Both the position numbers and the translations under genes were made by a program. The notes beneath the pieces were generated by a model, which ran no database searches, was not told where the DNA came from, and saw nothing but the letters and a program-made list of their open reading frames with translations. A stretch of 20,463 nucleotides of DNA from positions 1-20,463 of the forward strand of contig JAZUMF010000062.1 of the NCBI GenBank assembly GCA_045603485.1, in the 5' to 3' direction. Every line of letters starts with the position of its first letter. Positions within the stretch are counted from its first letter, which is position 1. Origin of the DNA: RGIG5952 sp045603485. Its GTDB lineage: Bacteria > Verrucomicrobiota > Kiritimatiellia > RFP12 > JAAYLN01. This document shows, piece by piece, positions 1 through 7,947 of this stretch.

Positions 1-194
1 GCGGCGAAACTCCTCAACTCCCAATCTCCTCTTCTCCCAGTAGCAAAATTGACATTATACGCGAGACATTAGACTTGTGAGACTTCGGGCTTAAGACATA
101 AGACTTCTAGGAATCTTGTGTGGACGGTCAATTAAACTTGCTAGACTTAAAGCTATTGTCTCAAATGGTGATTATTAGCCTACAACTGCCGAAT

Positions 195-210
195 TTAGGT
201 TAAATGAAAG
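195..210 (+). repeat. 16-nt direct repeat, copy 1
   Basis: TTAGGTTAAATGAAAG here recurs with a single mismatch at 489-504 (TTAGGTTAAATAAAAG). Looser similarity continues for about 10 nt downstream in both copies. The second copy lies in the predicted 5' leader of the beta-helix gene. Confidence 0.7.
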
Positions 211-425
211 TTTTATCGCAGAGGCGCAGAGATTTTGTGATACCGACTATTTCTTGTGTTAGTATAGTGAGGTTTTGTTGTTGTGTCAAGTGTAACAGTC
301 TGACTCTTAAAGTGTATAATAACACTGCGTCATTTGCGATATCAAATGATGTCTTGTGTTTTTATATAAAAAATATTAAACCTTTATAATATGTTGCAAT
401 GTAATAATATATGTACAAAATTTGC

Positions 426-434
426 GGGGGGGGG
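426..434 (+). repeat. G9 homopolymer tract
   Basis: Nine consecutive G residues sit in otherwise AT-rich DNA, 18 nt upstream of the -35 box predicted for the secreted beta-helix gene. Homopolymeric G tracts of this length are prone to slipped-strand length change and are known phase-variation switches near surface-protein promoters in other bacteria. Any such role here is inference. Confidence 0.6.
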
Positions 435-452
435 TAATTTCAAAGCAAAAAT

Positions 453-481
453 TTGACAATCGTTTTTATAAAGTGTAAAGT
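453..481 (+). promoter_or_regulatory. Predicted sigma70-type promoter for the beta-helix gene
   Basis: A perfect TTGACA (453-458) is followed by a 17-nt spacer and TAAAGT (476-481). Transcription would start near 488 and leave a leader of about 115 nt before the start codon at 602. That leader contains the second copy of the 16-nt direct repeat (489-504). Confidence 0.6.
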
Positions 482-488
482 TGTAATA

Positions 489-504
489 TTAGGTTAAATA
501 AAAG
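489..504 (+). repeat. 16-nt direct repeat, copy 2
   Basis: TTAGGTTAAATAAAAG matches 195-210 with one mismatch. It lies at the predicted transcription start of the beta-helix gene. Confidence 0.7.
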
Positions 505-601
505 ACTTTCTCGGAATGCGTGTTCCAGGTTTTTTATGTAAACTTGATTTTACGACCTAATTAAATTGGTTTTACCCACACTTTTTAAGGAAGAACCGTA
601 A

Positions 602-2527
602 ATGAAAATCAGACTTTACACACTTTTGGCATTTTTTATTGCAGCTTCGGTTTTTGCCGGTAATACATATTACGCTTCGCCTACGGGAACTGCCGATGCG
701 GAATGCTCTATTTCCGCACCCGGGACGATTCAAGCGGCAGTCGATAAGGCTACGGCGGGCACTGCCTGGGGAGATGCCGATACTGTTATTCTTCTCCCTG
801 GCGTTTATGATTATACCGACCCTGTCTGGTCTGGCAAATCCTGCGTGAATATTCCCAAGGGAAAGGAATATCTTACGATTCGTTCTCAAGATAACGATCC
901 CGCTTCGGTAATTATTCTCGGCCGCGGTTGGAAATCATATCTCAACCCTGATCAAACCACTAACGAGCCATTTAAGGCTCAAGCCTTTTATATGAAGACT
1001 ATTGCGATGCTGGAGGGGATTACGATAACGAATTTTTGGCATTCGATGCCTTGTGTTGATTCTAGTTCATGGCCTCGTAAGCTTTATGTCAAGAATTGCG
1101 TTTTTACAGGTAATCACAGTTCGCAGGCGGCAGTCGGCCATGGTACGGTCGCTATTGATTGTGCCTTTATCGCCAATACCAATACGGTGGCATATAACGC
1201 CAGCGGGTCTATTTATTGTGCCGTTGAAACCCATGTGACAAATTGTCTCTTTGCCAATAATTTCGGCGGCGGCGAGTTAAGGGGAATCTCTGGCAGTCTT
1301 GTCGGGAGTACCTTTTTCAATAACTATTCAAGCACAGATGGCGTTCTCAAACCTGCGTCAAATCTATTGGTGGATCGTTGCAATTTTATTTCAAACAACA
1401 GCGGTTCTTGCGCGGCAATCCATGCGTCAGACGGTACGATAATCTCAAATTGCAATTTTATAGGCAATATTTCAAGAGAGCGGTATGTCTCTCACAGCGG
1501 TAAGTATTACAACTGTCTTTTTGACGGTAATTTTGCATCAGTTGCGTATGCCGGAATAGCAAATGCTTCTGTAGTGAAGGGGTGCACTTTTATCAATAAC
1601 AAATCGAAAGGGGCTTGCGGTGCACTTAGTGCCAAGAGCGGTATTCCGGTTGTCGATTGCGTCTTTTCAAATAATGTATCTGCCGGGCATAACGCTTCAA
1701 TCGAGGGGTCGCCTTCTATGGTGACAAATTGCGCCTTTTACTATAACAGCTCCGCCGGCTGCGGCGGAGTTGCCATGTATGGTATTACCGCATACGACTG
1801 CATCTTTGTCGGGAACAAATCTGTGACCTACGGCGGAGTTGCATATAGGGGTGGAAAATATGTAAATTGTTATTTTGAAGGTAACAATTCAGGGGAGATA
1901 GGCGCTGTTGGAACAGCGGTAATTACAAATTGCACATTTATCGGTAATTTTGCAACTAAATCTGCAGGAGCAGGCGGCGCTTTAGCAAATTGCTCGGTAT
2001 ACGACAGTATCCTCATTGGGAATAGGGCGCCTTCATACGGGGTAATCAGCGATTCCAAGTCTTATCTGCAAAACTGTTTTATCGTCAGTAATGAAACGAC
2101 GGGAGCAAGGTCGCTTTATCAGGGGTATGCGGTAAATTGCACCTTTGTCGACAATATTGTCGGCGGAGCCGCCGCTATCGATCAAAAGGCGGTGAATTGT
2201 ATCTTTGCGGGCAATAAGCCTTATGATTTGACTTCTAGTGCAGTTGTCTTTGCGAACTGTATGTACGGAACAAGTTCGGCAGCGGGTGCCATTCTTGAGT
2301 CTTGCGTTCAAACGACTGAGCCTTGTTTTAATTTTGGCGCCAATCCAAAGCTGCCTTGGTATGCTCCAGGGCGTCGTTCCCCAGCTCGCGACGCCGGCGT
2401 AGAACAACCTTGGTCAATTGGAGCGGTTGATATCGCAGGTAATCCTCGAGTAAACGGAGGTGCCATTGATATCGGCTGCTACGAATACAACAATATGAAT
2501 ATCGCAACTAAACTGTTGGTCAAATAA
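602..2527 (+). CDS. Secreted right-handed parallel beta-helix protein with choice-of-anchor Q-like C-terminus
   Basis: This 641-residue protein is predicted to be exported and to form a long right-handed beta-helix, the fold of polysaccharide lyases and bacterial surface adhesins. Its start is supported by AAGGAAG at 587-593. A signal peptide covers residues 1 to about 19 (basic MKIR, hydrophobic LLAFFIAASVF, then AGN). From about residue 155 to 550 some 17 to 18 imperfect coils of 20 to 28 residues repeat a pattern like NCxFxxNxS (e.g. VKNCVFTGN, VTNCLFANN, ITNCTFIGN). This stacks Cys and Asn ladders on one face. The end has SPARDAG...GNPRVNGGAIDIGCYEY, typical of the choice-of-anchor Q domain that closes such solenoids. 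No PEP-CTERM or LPXTG anchor follows. No catalytic residues are identifiable, so an adhesin or scaffold is as likely as a lyase. It looks monocistronic. Confidence 0.85.
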   Translation: MKIRLYTLLAFFIAASVFAGNTYYASPTGTADAECSISAPGTIQAAVDKATAGTAWGDADTVILLPGVYDYTDPVWSGKSCVNIPKGKEYLTIRSQDNDPASVIILGRGWKSYLNPDQTTNEPFKAQAFYMKTIAMLEGITITNFWHSMPCVDSSSWPRKLYVKNCVFTGNHSSQAAVGHGTVAIDCAFIANTNTVAYNASGSIYCAVETHVTNCLFANNFGGGELRGISGSLVGSTFFNNYSSTDGVLKPASNLLVDRCNFISNNSGSCAAIHASDGTIISNCNFIGNISRERYVSHSGKYYNCLFDGNFASVAYAGIANASVVKGCTFINNKSKGACGALSAKSGIPVVDCVFSNNVSAGHNASIEGSPSMVTNCAFYYNSSAGCGGVAMYGITAYDCIFVGNKSVTYGGVAYRGGKYVNCYFEGNNSGEIGAVGTAVITNCTFIGNFATKSAGAGGALANCSVYDSILIGNRAPSYGVISDSKSYLQNCFIVSNETTGARSLYQGYAVNCTFVDNIVGGAAAIDQKAVNCIFAGNKPYDLTSSAVVFANCMYGTSSAAGAILESCVQTTEPCFNFGANPKLPWYAPGRRSPARDAGVEQPWSIGAVDIAGNPRVNGGAIDIGCYEYNNMNIATKLLVK

Positions 2528-2569
2528 GTGGAGCGGCTGATCATTGCACCTTAACGCCAAGCGTATGAC

Positions 2570-2598
2570 TTGCTAAAGATGTTGATAAGGTGTACAAT
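2570..2598 (+). promoter_or_regulatory. Predicted sigma70-type promoter for the ROK-family gene
   Basis: TTGCTA (2570-2575), a 17-nt spacer and TACAAT (2593-2598) form a good core promoter about 50 nt before the ATG at 2648. It shares the TTGC -35 core with the boxes before the HIT and transposase genes. Confidence 0.6.
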
Positions 2599-2647
2599 TA
2601 AGTTGTGGTAACTCTTTTTTTCAATACCAATAAGTAAGAAAACAATC

Positions 2648-4081
2648 ATGAACTCATTACTTGAACAACTTGAAATCGAAGCAACACCAAAGTGTGCTGC
2701 ACCATTCGATCCTGATTTTCGTCCAGCAGCCCTTTGGGTGCGTGCATATCGCAAGCGTCTTGGTGCTGACCGCCGTAAGGTGACGATTGCACTTCAGCGT
2801 CCTGACGGAATGGTCTTCCACCACCTGATGGAGGTTCTTCCCGACACACCTGAAAACGCTGCCGCCAACTATCGCTATGTGGAGCGTACCGTCAAGTATC
2901 TGCTTTGGCAGAAGGGTGCCAATACGGTTCTCGTTGCCGGTTGCCCTGAGATTGCCGCTAAGCTTGCGGTAGCATACGCACCGGGCGGTGAGCGTGAATT
3001 TGATGCCGATTTTATGGGTCGCTTGGTTTTCCTTGCTCCTTTTGTCGTAAAGGCCGTAGAGGAGTCCGAGATTCCTGCTGCCAACGAGCCTAAGTTCCGT
3101 ATGGGTAACTGCTGGAAGGGTTGCCGTATCGGCTTTGACCTTGGCGGTAGCGATCGTAAATGCGCCGCTGTCATCGATGGTCAGATTGTCCATACCGAGG
3201 AGGTTCCTTGGGCTCCTATCAAGGAGACCGATTGGCACTATCAGCGTGATGGTATCATTGACTCTCTCAAGCGCGCCGCAGCTCATCTTCCCCGTGTCGA
3301 TGCCATCGGCGGTAGCTCTGCTGGTGTCTATATGAACAACGAGGTCCGTACGGCGTCTCTCTTCCGCGGCATTCCCGCTGATGACTTTGCCGCCCATGTC
3401 CGCACGCTTTTCTTGGATATCGCCAAGGAGTGGAATGTTCCTCTCTACTTGATGAACGACGGTGATGTCACCGCTCTTGCAGGTGCTATTCAGCTTAATG
3501 ACCATCCTGTTTTGGGTATGGCGTTCGGCACTTCTTTGGCTGGCGGATATTGCGGTCCCGACGGTGGCCTTACACCTTGGCTTAACGAGCTCGCTTTCGT
3601 TCCTTGCGACTTCCGCACTCCGGGCCCTGGTTGCCCTCAGGACGATTGGTCGCTTGATTATGGCTGTGGTGCCCAGTATCTTTCTCAGCAGGCTGTCGGC
3701 CGTCTTGCAGTTGCTGCAGGTGTCGAGTTCGCTCCTGATTGCGATACGCTTCCATTGCGCCTCAAGGAGATGCAGCGCCGTCTTGATGAGGAGAACGATC
3801 CTGTCGCCGCTGATATCTTCAAGGCAGTCGGTCGCTTCCTCGGTTATACCGTCGCTTACGCTAACGACTTCTATGTTCTCAAGCGTTTCTTGGCTCTTGG
3901 CCGCGTAACCTCTGGCAAGGGTGGCGATATCATCATCGAGGAAAGTACAAATGTCCTCAAGACCGAGTTCCCCGAGCTTGCCGAAAAGGTCAAGATTGAG
4001 ATGCCAGATGAGACATCCAAGCGTCACGGACAGGCAGTAATTGCCGCAACACTCCCCCCTGATGAGCTTATCAAGGGTTAA
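2648..4081 (+). CDS. Atypical ROK-family (sugar kinase-like) protein
   Basis: This 477-residue protein has the actin/hexokinase-like ATPase core of the ROK family, whose members phosphorylate sugars or act as sugar-responsive regulators. Residues 161-171 give phosphate-1 (GFDLGGSDRK). The catalytic-Asp region is NDGDVTALAG with D271, where ROK kinases usually have NDAN. Phosphate-2 is FGTSLAGG near residue 300. About 155 N-terminal residues precede the core, with no helix-turn-helix visible. The usual zinc loop (H..CxCGxxGCxE) is not conserved; instead there is ELAFVP, then a GPGCPQDDW stretch and DYGCGAQYLS. Sugar specificity cannot be read. Codons are strongly biased to CGT/CGC, CTT, GCT/GCC and AAG, which suggests high expression, although the ATG lacks a clear Shine-Dalgarno sequence. 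A strong terminator follows directly. Confidence 0.82.
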   Translation: MNSLLEQLEIEATPKCAAPFDPDFRPAALWVRAYRKRLGADRRKVTIALQRPDGMVFHHLMEVLPDTPENAAANYRYVERTVKYLLWQKGANTVLVAGCPEIAAKLAVAYAPGGEREFDADFMGRLVFLAPFVVKAVEESEIPAANEPKFRMGNCWKGCRIGFDLGGSDRKCAAVIDGQIVHTEEVPWAPIKETDWHYQRDGIIDSLKRAAAHLPRVDAIGGSSAGVYMNNEVRTASLFRGIPADDFAAHVRTLFLDIAKEWNVPLYLMNDGDVTALAGAIQLNDHPVLGMAFGTSLAGGYCGPDGGLTPWLNELAFVPCDFRTPGPGCPQDDWSLDYGCGAQYLSQQAVGRLAVAAGVEFAPDCDTLPLRLKEMQRRLDEENDPVAADIFKAVGRFLGYTVAYANDFYVLKRFLALGRVTSGKGGDIIIEESTNVLKTEFPELAEKVKIEMPDETSKRHGQAVIAATLPPDELIKG

Positions 4082-4100
4082 TTAAGTCTTATCTGATAGA

Positions 4101-4129
4101 GGCGACCTCCAAATGGGGTCGCCTTTTTT
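4101..4129 (+). terminator. Rho-independent terminator after the ROK gene
   Basis: GGCGACC(T)CC pairs with GGGGTCGCC across an AAAT loop (4101-4123), with one bulged T, and is followed by TTTTTT (4124-4129). This is the clearest intrinsic terminator in the window. It lies between the ROK stop codon and the GH78 ribosome binding site. Confidence 0.9.
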
Positions 4130-4142
4130 ATGAGGTGTAATA

Positions 4143-6323
4143 ATGGCTGAATGTGGTTTTCCTCTAGTCTCTGATTTTGACGATAATGCTCAATGGATTT
4201 CGGGGGCAACGCAGCTTGCCGATTCGAACGCGGGCTTTCTTGAGTTTAGGCGTAATGTGATTTTAGGGCGCACCATTTCCGTAAATGAGGGCGTCAGTAA
4301 GGCGCGTATTCGCATAGCGGCTCTCGGATTTTATGATTTATATATAAATGGAGCGCGCTTGACTTCGACGGCGATTACGCAGTGGACACCATACAAGCAT
4401 CGCATCTATGCCGATTCGTTTGATTTGACCGAACTCTTGAATTCTGGTGATAATCGCATTGAAATAGAGCTTGGCAACGGGTGGCGCAATCCTCTTCCAA
4501 ATAAGCTTTGGAATTGGGTGAACCTTCGCGAATATCTGGCTGTCGGCGAGCCTTGCGTCAAGGTTTGGATAGATATTGTAAATAAGGACGGTAACTGCTG
4601 CTCATTTCTTTCTTCGACAGACTGGGAAGCCGCAGAAGGCTCTGTTTTGCGTAACTCCGTTTACATCGGCGAAATCAGGGATATGCGCCTTGATAATGAC
4701 CGCATTTGGAATAAGGCGCGTATAGTTGAGGGCGCTTCTGGCAAGATTGAAGCACGCGTTGCACCTCCTGTTACAGCGCGTAAAACCCATACTGCGCGTT
4801 CTGTCCGTTATCTTTCCAAGGGGCGCTGGCTTGTCGACTTCGGCGAGAATCGCACGGGTGTTGCGCGGGTAAGGCTTCGTGGACTTGCCGCAGGAGAAAA
4901 GGTTTCTCTTAGGCAGGGAGAAACCGTTGATGGGGATATCTTGAATACCGACACATCCTGTTGCGGTCGCATGGCGGACCTTGAGCAATGCGATGAGGTT
5001 ATTTCGGCAGGTCCCCGCGAATTTTACTATTCGCCCCGTATGACTTTCCATGCCTTTAGGTATATGGAGGTTAGTGGTCTTGCCTCAGCCCCGCGCACCG
5101 ATGACTTTGAGCAAATCGAGGAATCGAGCGCGGTAGAGGAGAACGGCTCCTTCGAGTGCTCGAATGACGACCTTAATGCTATTCACCGTCTTTGCCGCCG
5201 CACATTTTTGAATAATATCATGAGCGTTCAAAGCGATTGTCCCGCTCGTGAAAAATTTGGATATGGCGCGGATCTCGCTGCGTCCGGCGAAGCGTTTATC
5301 CATCAGTTTGGAATGCTGGAGTTTTATCTAAAGTCGATTCGCGACAACCTTGACGAAGCAAAGGATGACGGCTGTTTTACGGAAACGGCCCCGTTTGTCG
5401 GTATTGCCAATAACGGTTTTGGCGGGCGTTCAGGGCCTATCGGCTGGTCAATGGGCGTTCCCGATATTGCCGAGCTGCTCGTCCGTCATTATGGCGCGAC
5501 GGAGATTATTGGCGAGGTCTACTCTCCGATGGCGCGTTATGCGTCGATGCTTCTTGAGAAACATCCCGACTACCTTCTCCCCACTTGCATAGGCGACCAT
5601 TTGGCAGTGGAAAAAGTTAAGCCCGCAATTAGCGCAACGGCTCACTTCGTAAGATATTTAGACTATCTTGCAAAGTTCGCAAAACAACTCGGCAAAGACG
5701 ATGAGGCAACGGCGTGGGAGCATCATGCCGCCAAAGCAAGAGGAGCGTTCCAAAAGGAACATACCCGCGGCGGGCTTGTCGGAGAGGTTGTAACTCAAGG
5801 CGGTCAGGTTATGGCGCTTCATTTCGGCCTGCTTGAAAAGCAATTTGAGGACGAGGCCTTTGAGTTGCTCCTTGATGATGTCCGCTCGCATCAATCTTTG
5901 ACAACTGGATTGCAGTGCACAAAGTATCTGTTGGAGGTCTTGTCGCGCCGTGGCGCATGGGACGAAGTCTTCTCAATCGTTTCGCGTAAAGAGCAGCCTG
6001 GTTGGCTCTTTATGGTTTCCTCGGGCGCGACTACGATGTGGGAAACATGGTGCAATCCAACTCCAATCGGCCACTCTCACGACCACCCGATGTATGGCCA
6101 TGTTGATGCCTGGCTCAAGAAGTATATGCTCGGCGTCAGACTTGCCGATGATGCCGTCGGCGGCGATAAGGTTGTAATTGACCCGCACCCGATGGAGGGC
6201 GTAGATTGGGCAAAGGGTTCAATAACCGTAGCCAAGGGAACAATCTCTATAGAATGGAAAAAGCGTTCCGACGGAACGCTTGCTCTGAGTTATTCTCTAC
6301 CTGAGGGCGTGACGCGCGTCTAG
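4143..6323 (+). CDS. Alpha-L-rhamnosidase, glycoside hydrolase family 78
   Basis: This 726-residue enzyme is predicted to release terminal L-rhamnose from rhamnogalacturonan fragments or rhamnosides by inverting hydrolysis. GAGGTG at 4132-4137 is a good ribosome binding site, 5 nt before the ATG. Residues about 25-200 match the N-terminal beta-sandwich of bacterial rhamnosidases (FYDLYINGARL, YADSFDLTELL, ELGNGW). A second beta domain follows. The (alpha/alpha)6 catalytic barrel covers about 330-640 and a C-terminal beta-sandwich about 645-720. The motif DCPAREKFGYGAD places D365, E370 and D377 at exactly the spacing of Asp567, Glu572 and Asp579 of Bacillus sp. GL1 RhaB. E634 in TTMWETW fits its Glu841. 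No signal peptide is visible, so it probably acts in the cytoplasm on imported oligosaccharides. It converges with the next gene. Family assignment is secure; the exact substrate is not. Confidence 0.95.
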   Translation: MAECGFPLVSDFDDNAQWISGATQLADSNAGFLEFRRNVILGRTISVNEGVSKARIRIAALGFYDLYINGARLTSTAITQWTPYKHRIYADSFDLTELLNSGDNRIEIELGNGWRNPLPNKLWNWVNLREYLAVGEPCVKVWIDIVNKDGNCCSFLSSTDWEAAEGSVLRNSVYIGEIRDMRLDNDRIWNKARIVEGASGKIEARVAPPVTARKTHTARSVRYLSKGRWLVDFGENRTGVARVRLRGLAAGEKVSLRQGETVDGDILNTDTSCCGRMADLEQCDEVISAGPREFYYSPRMTFHAFRYMEVSGLASAPRTDDFEQIEESSAVEENGSFECSNDDLNAIHRLCRRTFLNNIMSVQSDCPAREKFGYGADLAASGEAFIHQFGMLEFYLKSIRDNLDEAKDDGCFTETAPFVGIANNGFGGRSGPIGWSMGVPDIAELLVRHYGATEIIGEVYSPMARYASMLLEKHPDYLLPTCIGDHLAVEKVKPAISATAHFVRYLDYLAKFAKQLGKDDEATAWEHHAAKARGAFQKEHTRGGLVGEVVTQGGQVMALHFGLLEKQFEDEAFELLLDDVRSHQSLTTGLQCTKYLLEVLSRRGAWDEVFSIVSRKEQPGWLFMVSSGATTMWETWCNPTPIGHSHDHPMYGHVDAWLKKYMLGVRLADDAVGGDKVVIDPHPMEGVDWAKGSITVAKGTISIEWKKRSDGTLALSYSLPEGVTRV

Positions 6324-6329
6324 CGCGTC
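6311..6329. repeat. GC-rich inverted repeat overlapping the GH78 stop codon
   Basis: GACGCGC (6311-6317) pairs with GCGCGTC (6323-6329) around the loop GTCTA and includes the TAG stop codon. It sits in the convergent junction with the minus-strand gene. No T-run follows at the proper distance on either strand, so at most it is a weak bidirectional or Rho-assisted 3' end. Confidence 0.5.
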
Positions 6330-6353
6330 ATACCCATCTCCATTTTTATCCGA

Positions 6354-7883
6354 TTAACGCGCAAAAGATCTGCCGCGGCGCAGACTGGTTGCAATAAAGG
6401 CACTCCAGTCGCCCTTTGCGTGTGAGGGTGCTGCGGCTCCAGCTAGACGAAGCGGTATTGTCAGATAAGTCGGAGCCTGACGGTTGGACAGACGAACCTC
6501 AAGAGGAATATACTCAAAAGCCTCCGCCATCGGCCCCGGAGTAATCGTCACTTCAACCTCGGAATAGGCATTGTCGCGAATCATCAGAGTTTGCGATTGG
6601 CTTGGAGAGATTTCCCAACCCTCAGGGAGATGCCACGAAACAATCAAGTTGGCAGTCTCCTCATCACCGCATTCTGCACGAAGCTGTATGCGCGTGGGCT
6701 TACCTGGCTCGACAATAACCCCATCGCAATATTTGGCTGAGAAGATACACCAGGGCAAGTCGAAGTAGAGACGGTTCTTTTCGCGAACGCTGAACTGGTA
6801 CTCAACCCATTTGCCGTTAGCCAGACGCTTTTCGATATCTTCGGGGATTTGTGTGTCGCCGTCAACAAGTCTGGCGAGTTCGGGGAACTCTGCAGATGCA
6901 CATTCCTTCATGGCGATAACGCGATCGGTAAGTTCCTCAATCGTTTTCGGAATGTGAAGGTGGAATCTGCTTACAGCCCATGTCTTAATCGAGTGACCAA
7001 TTGGCTTAATCCATTTTTCGGGGATGCCCTCGATGCCCTTGAGAATACCCATGATTGAGCCAACCGTTGCTCCTGTGCAGTCGGTATCGTCACCGCAGTT
7101 TACGGCGGTGCAGAGAGACTTGCTGAAATCGCCCTCTCCGTAGAGAAGACCGATTACGCAGAAGCCGATATTTGCAGGAGCCTGGAACCAGCCAAGGTCT
7201 TCGGAGTCCTTGACGATGGCATTGCGCGCGTCCTCCCAAGGAAGACCTTTGTCATAGGAATCAATTGCAATCTTGACAGAGCGGGCAACGCGGCAATCCT
7301 TTGGAATACGGGCAAGGGCGCAATTGATAAGCTTGCGGATGTCGCTTTCGATAAATGCGGCAGATTCAAGGGATGCTGTGAAGATTTCTGCATACACGCC
7401 GTCATCTGCGTGGTCAACGCAGGCATCGCTTATCGCATAATATGACGCCCAGTCAGGAGTGCCCGCAAAGACGCAGGCCCAAATTTCCGAACGAATCCAA
7501 GCTCCATTGCTGACCTCCCACTTCTGGTTGCAGGTGCTGCCTGAGAGAGGTGGCAAGAGGCCATTTACAATATTGTTGCGGGCGATACCATATTCATTCC
7601 ATGCGGCAACGATATGGCGCATCCAATATTCACCGAGGACACGCTCGTTGACGCCAAAGACACCCTTTTCTTCCATGGCGCGAAGCCATACAAGCTGCAA
7701 ATCGAGGTCGTCGTTCGGAGCAGGCTCGCCATTCATCTCGTTGACATAAAAGTCATAGTGGAAGATGTCTTGCTTGCCTTCAAGTGGCGCGCCGAGCGTT
7801 CCGCCGATATTCTTGCCCATCCAGCAGCCAAGTACCTTTGACTTGTACTCGTCACGATTAAGTAAAATGTCTGTCTTATACAT
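6354..7883 (-). CDS. ADP-ribosylglycohydrolase-family (DraG/ARH-like) protein with C-terminal beta-sandwich domain
   Basis: This 509-residue protein starts at the ATG at 7883, where GGAGA (7888-7892) lies 4 nt upstream. A longer frame from 7928 would add 15 residues with no ribosome binding site. The N-terminal part has the all-alpha ADP-ribosylglycohydrolase signature: KVLGCWMGKNIGGTLGAPLEG (16-36), an acidic NDDLD at 57-61, and metal-site GDDTDCTGATVG from 264. In DraG and ARH enzymes these Asp/Thr residues bind two Mg ions and release ADP-ribose from modified proteins or small molecules. Residues about 380-490 look like a beta-sandwich (LIVSWHLPEGWEI...EVEVTITPG), unusual for classic DraG. 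No partner ADP-ribosyltransferase is in the window. Location beside GH78 hints at a role in glycan or glycoside metabolism, but the substrate is unknown. No signal peptide is seen. Confidence 0.85.
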   Translation of the reverse strand: MYKTDILLNRDEYKSKVLGCWMGKNIGGTLGAPLEGKQDIFHYDFYVNEMNGEPAPNDDLDLQLVWLRAMEEKGVFGVNERVLGEYWMRHIVAAWNEYGIARNNIVNGLLPPLSGSTCNQKWEVSNGAWIRSEIWACVFAGTPDWASYYAISDACVDHADDGVYAEIFTASLESAAFIESDIRKLINCALARIPKDCRVARSVKIAIDSYDKGLPWEDARNAIVKDSEDLGWFQAPANIGFCVIGLLYGEGDFSKSLCTAVNCGDDTDCTGATVGSIMGILKGIEGIPEKWIKPIGHSIKTWAVSRFHLHIPKTIEELTDRVIAMKECASAEFPELARLVDGDTQIPEDIEKRLANGKWVEYQFSVREKNRLYFDLPWCIFSAKYCDGVIVEPGKPTRIQLRAECGDEETANLIVSWHLPEGWEISPSQSQTLMIRDNAYSEVEVTITPGPMAEAFEYIPLEVRLSNRQAPTYLTIPLRLAGAAAPSHAKGDWSAFIATSLRRGRSFAR

Positions 7884-7918
7884 AATTTCTCCATAGAGAT
7901 GTAGTTTACAATAGAGCA

Positions 7919-7947
7919 AGTCTACCAAAATGGAATCTCATTTTCAA
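7919..7947 (-). promoter_or_regulatory. Predicted promoter for the ADP-ribosylglycohydrolase-family gene
   Basis: Read on the minus strand, TTGAAA (7947-7942), a 17-nt spacer and TAGACT (7924-7919) are preceded by TGG, making a TGn-extended -10 box. The leader would be about 30 nt, ending in GGAGA before the ATG. Confidence 0.55.

Larger units (their letters stand above)
1..440. other. AT-rich non-coding region with short degenerate repeats
   Basis: I see no convincing gene here. The only open frame (204-389) has no ribosome binding site and an odd Cys-rich composition with no family resemblance. The stretch holds a CT-rich low-complexity start (about 8-40). It also has repeated AGACWT words at 64, 71, 80, 94, 101 and 143, including a 13-nt near-repeat at 64-76 and 94-106 with one mismatch. 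An 8-nt tandem, CGCAGAGG then CGCAGAGA, lies at 217-232, and a run of nine G residues at 426-434. The AGACWT words are too short and irregular for a CRISPR array. They look like decayed intergenic repeats. Confidence 0.6.

Noticed and set aside
64..148. AGACWT repeats considered as a CRISPR array
   Set aside because: Repeat words are only 6 to 13 nt with irregular spacing, and there are no unique spacers of regular length or cas genes.
204..389. A 61-codon open frame in the left intergenic region
   Set aside because: It has no Shine-Dalgarno, no homology I recognise, and AT-rich low-complexity content. Its start falls in the direct repeat.
2657..4027. A 456-codon open frame antisense to the ROK gene
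   Set aside because: It is the mirror of a gene with strong codon bias, which removes antisense stops. The product resembles no family and lacks a ribosome binding site.
6311..6329. GACGCGC/GCGCGTC hairpin considered as an intrinsic terminator
   Set aside because: No T-run follows the stem on either strand; kept only as an inverted repeat.
7884..7928. Fifteen extra N-terminal residues for the ADP-ribosylglycohydrolase-like protein
   Set aside because: GGAGA directly before the ATG at 7883 and the start of family similarity favour the shorter form. The predicted -10 box also overlaps this stretch.
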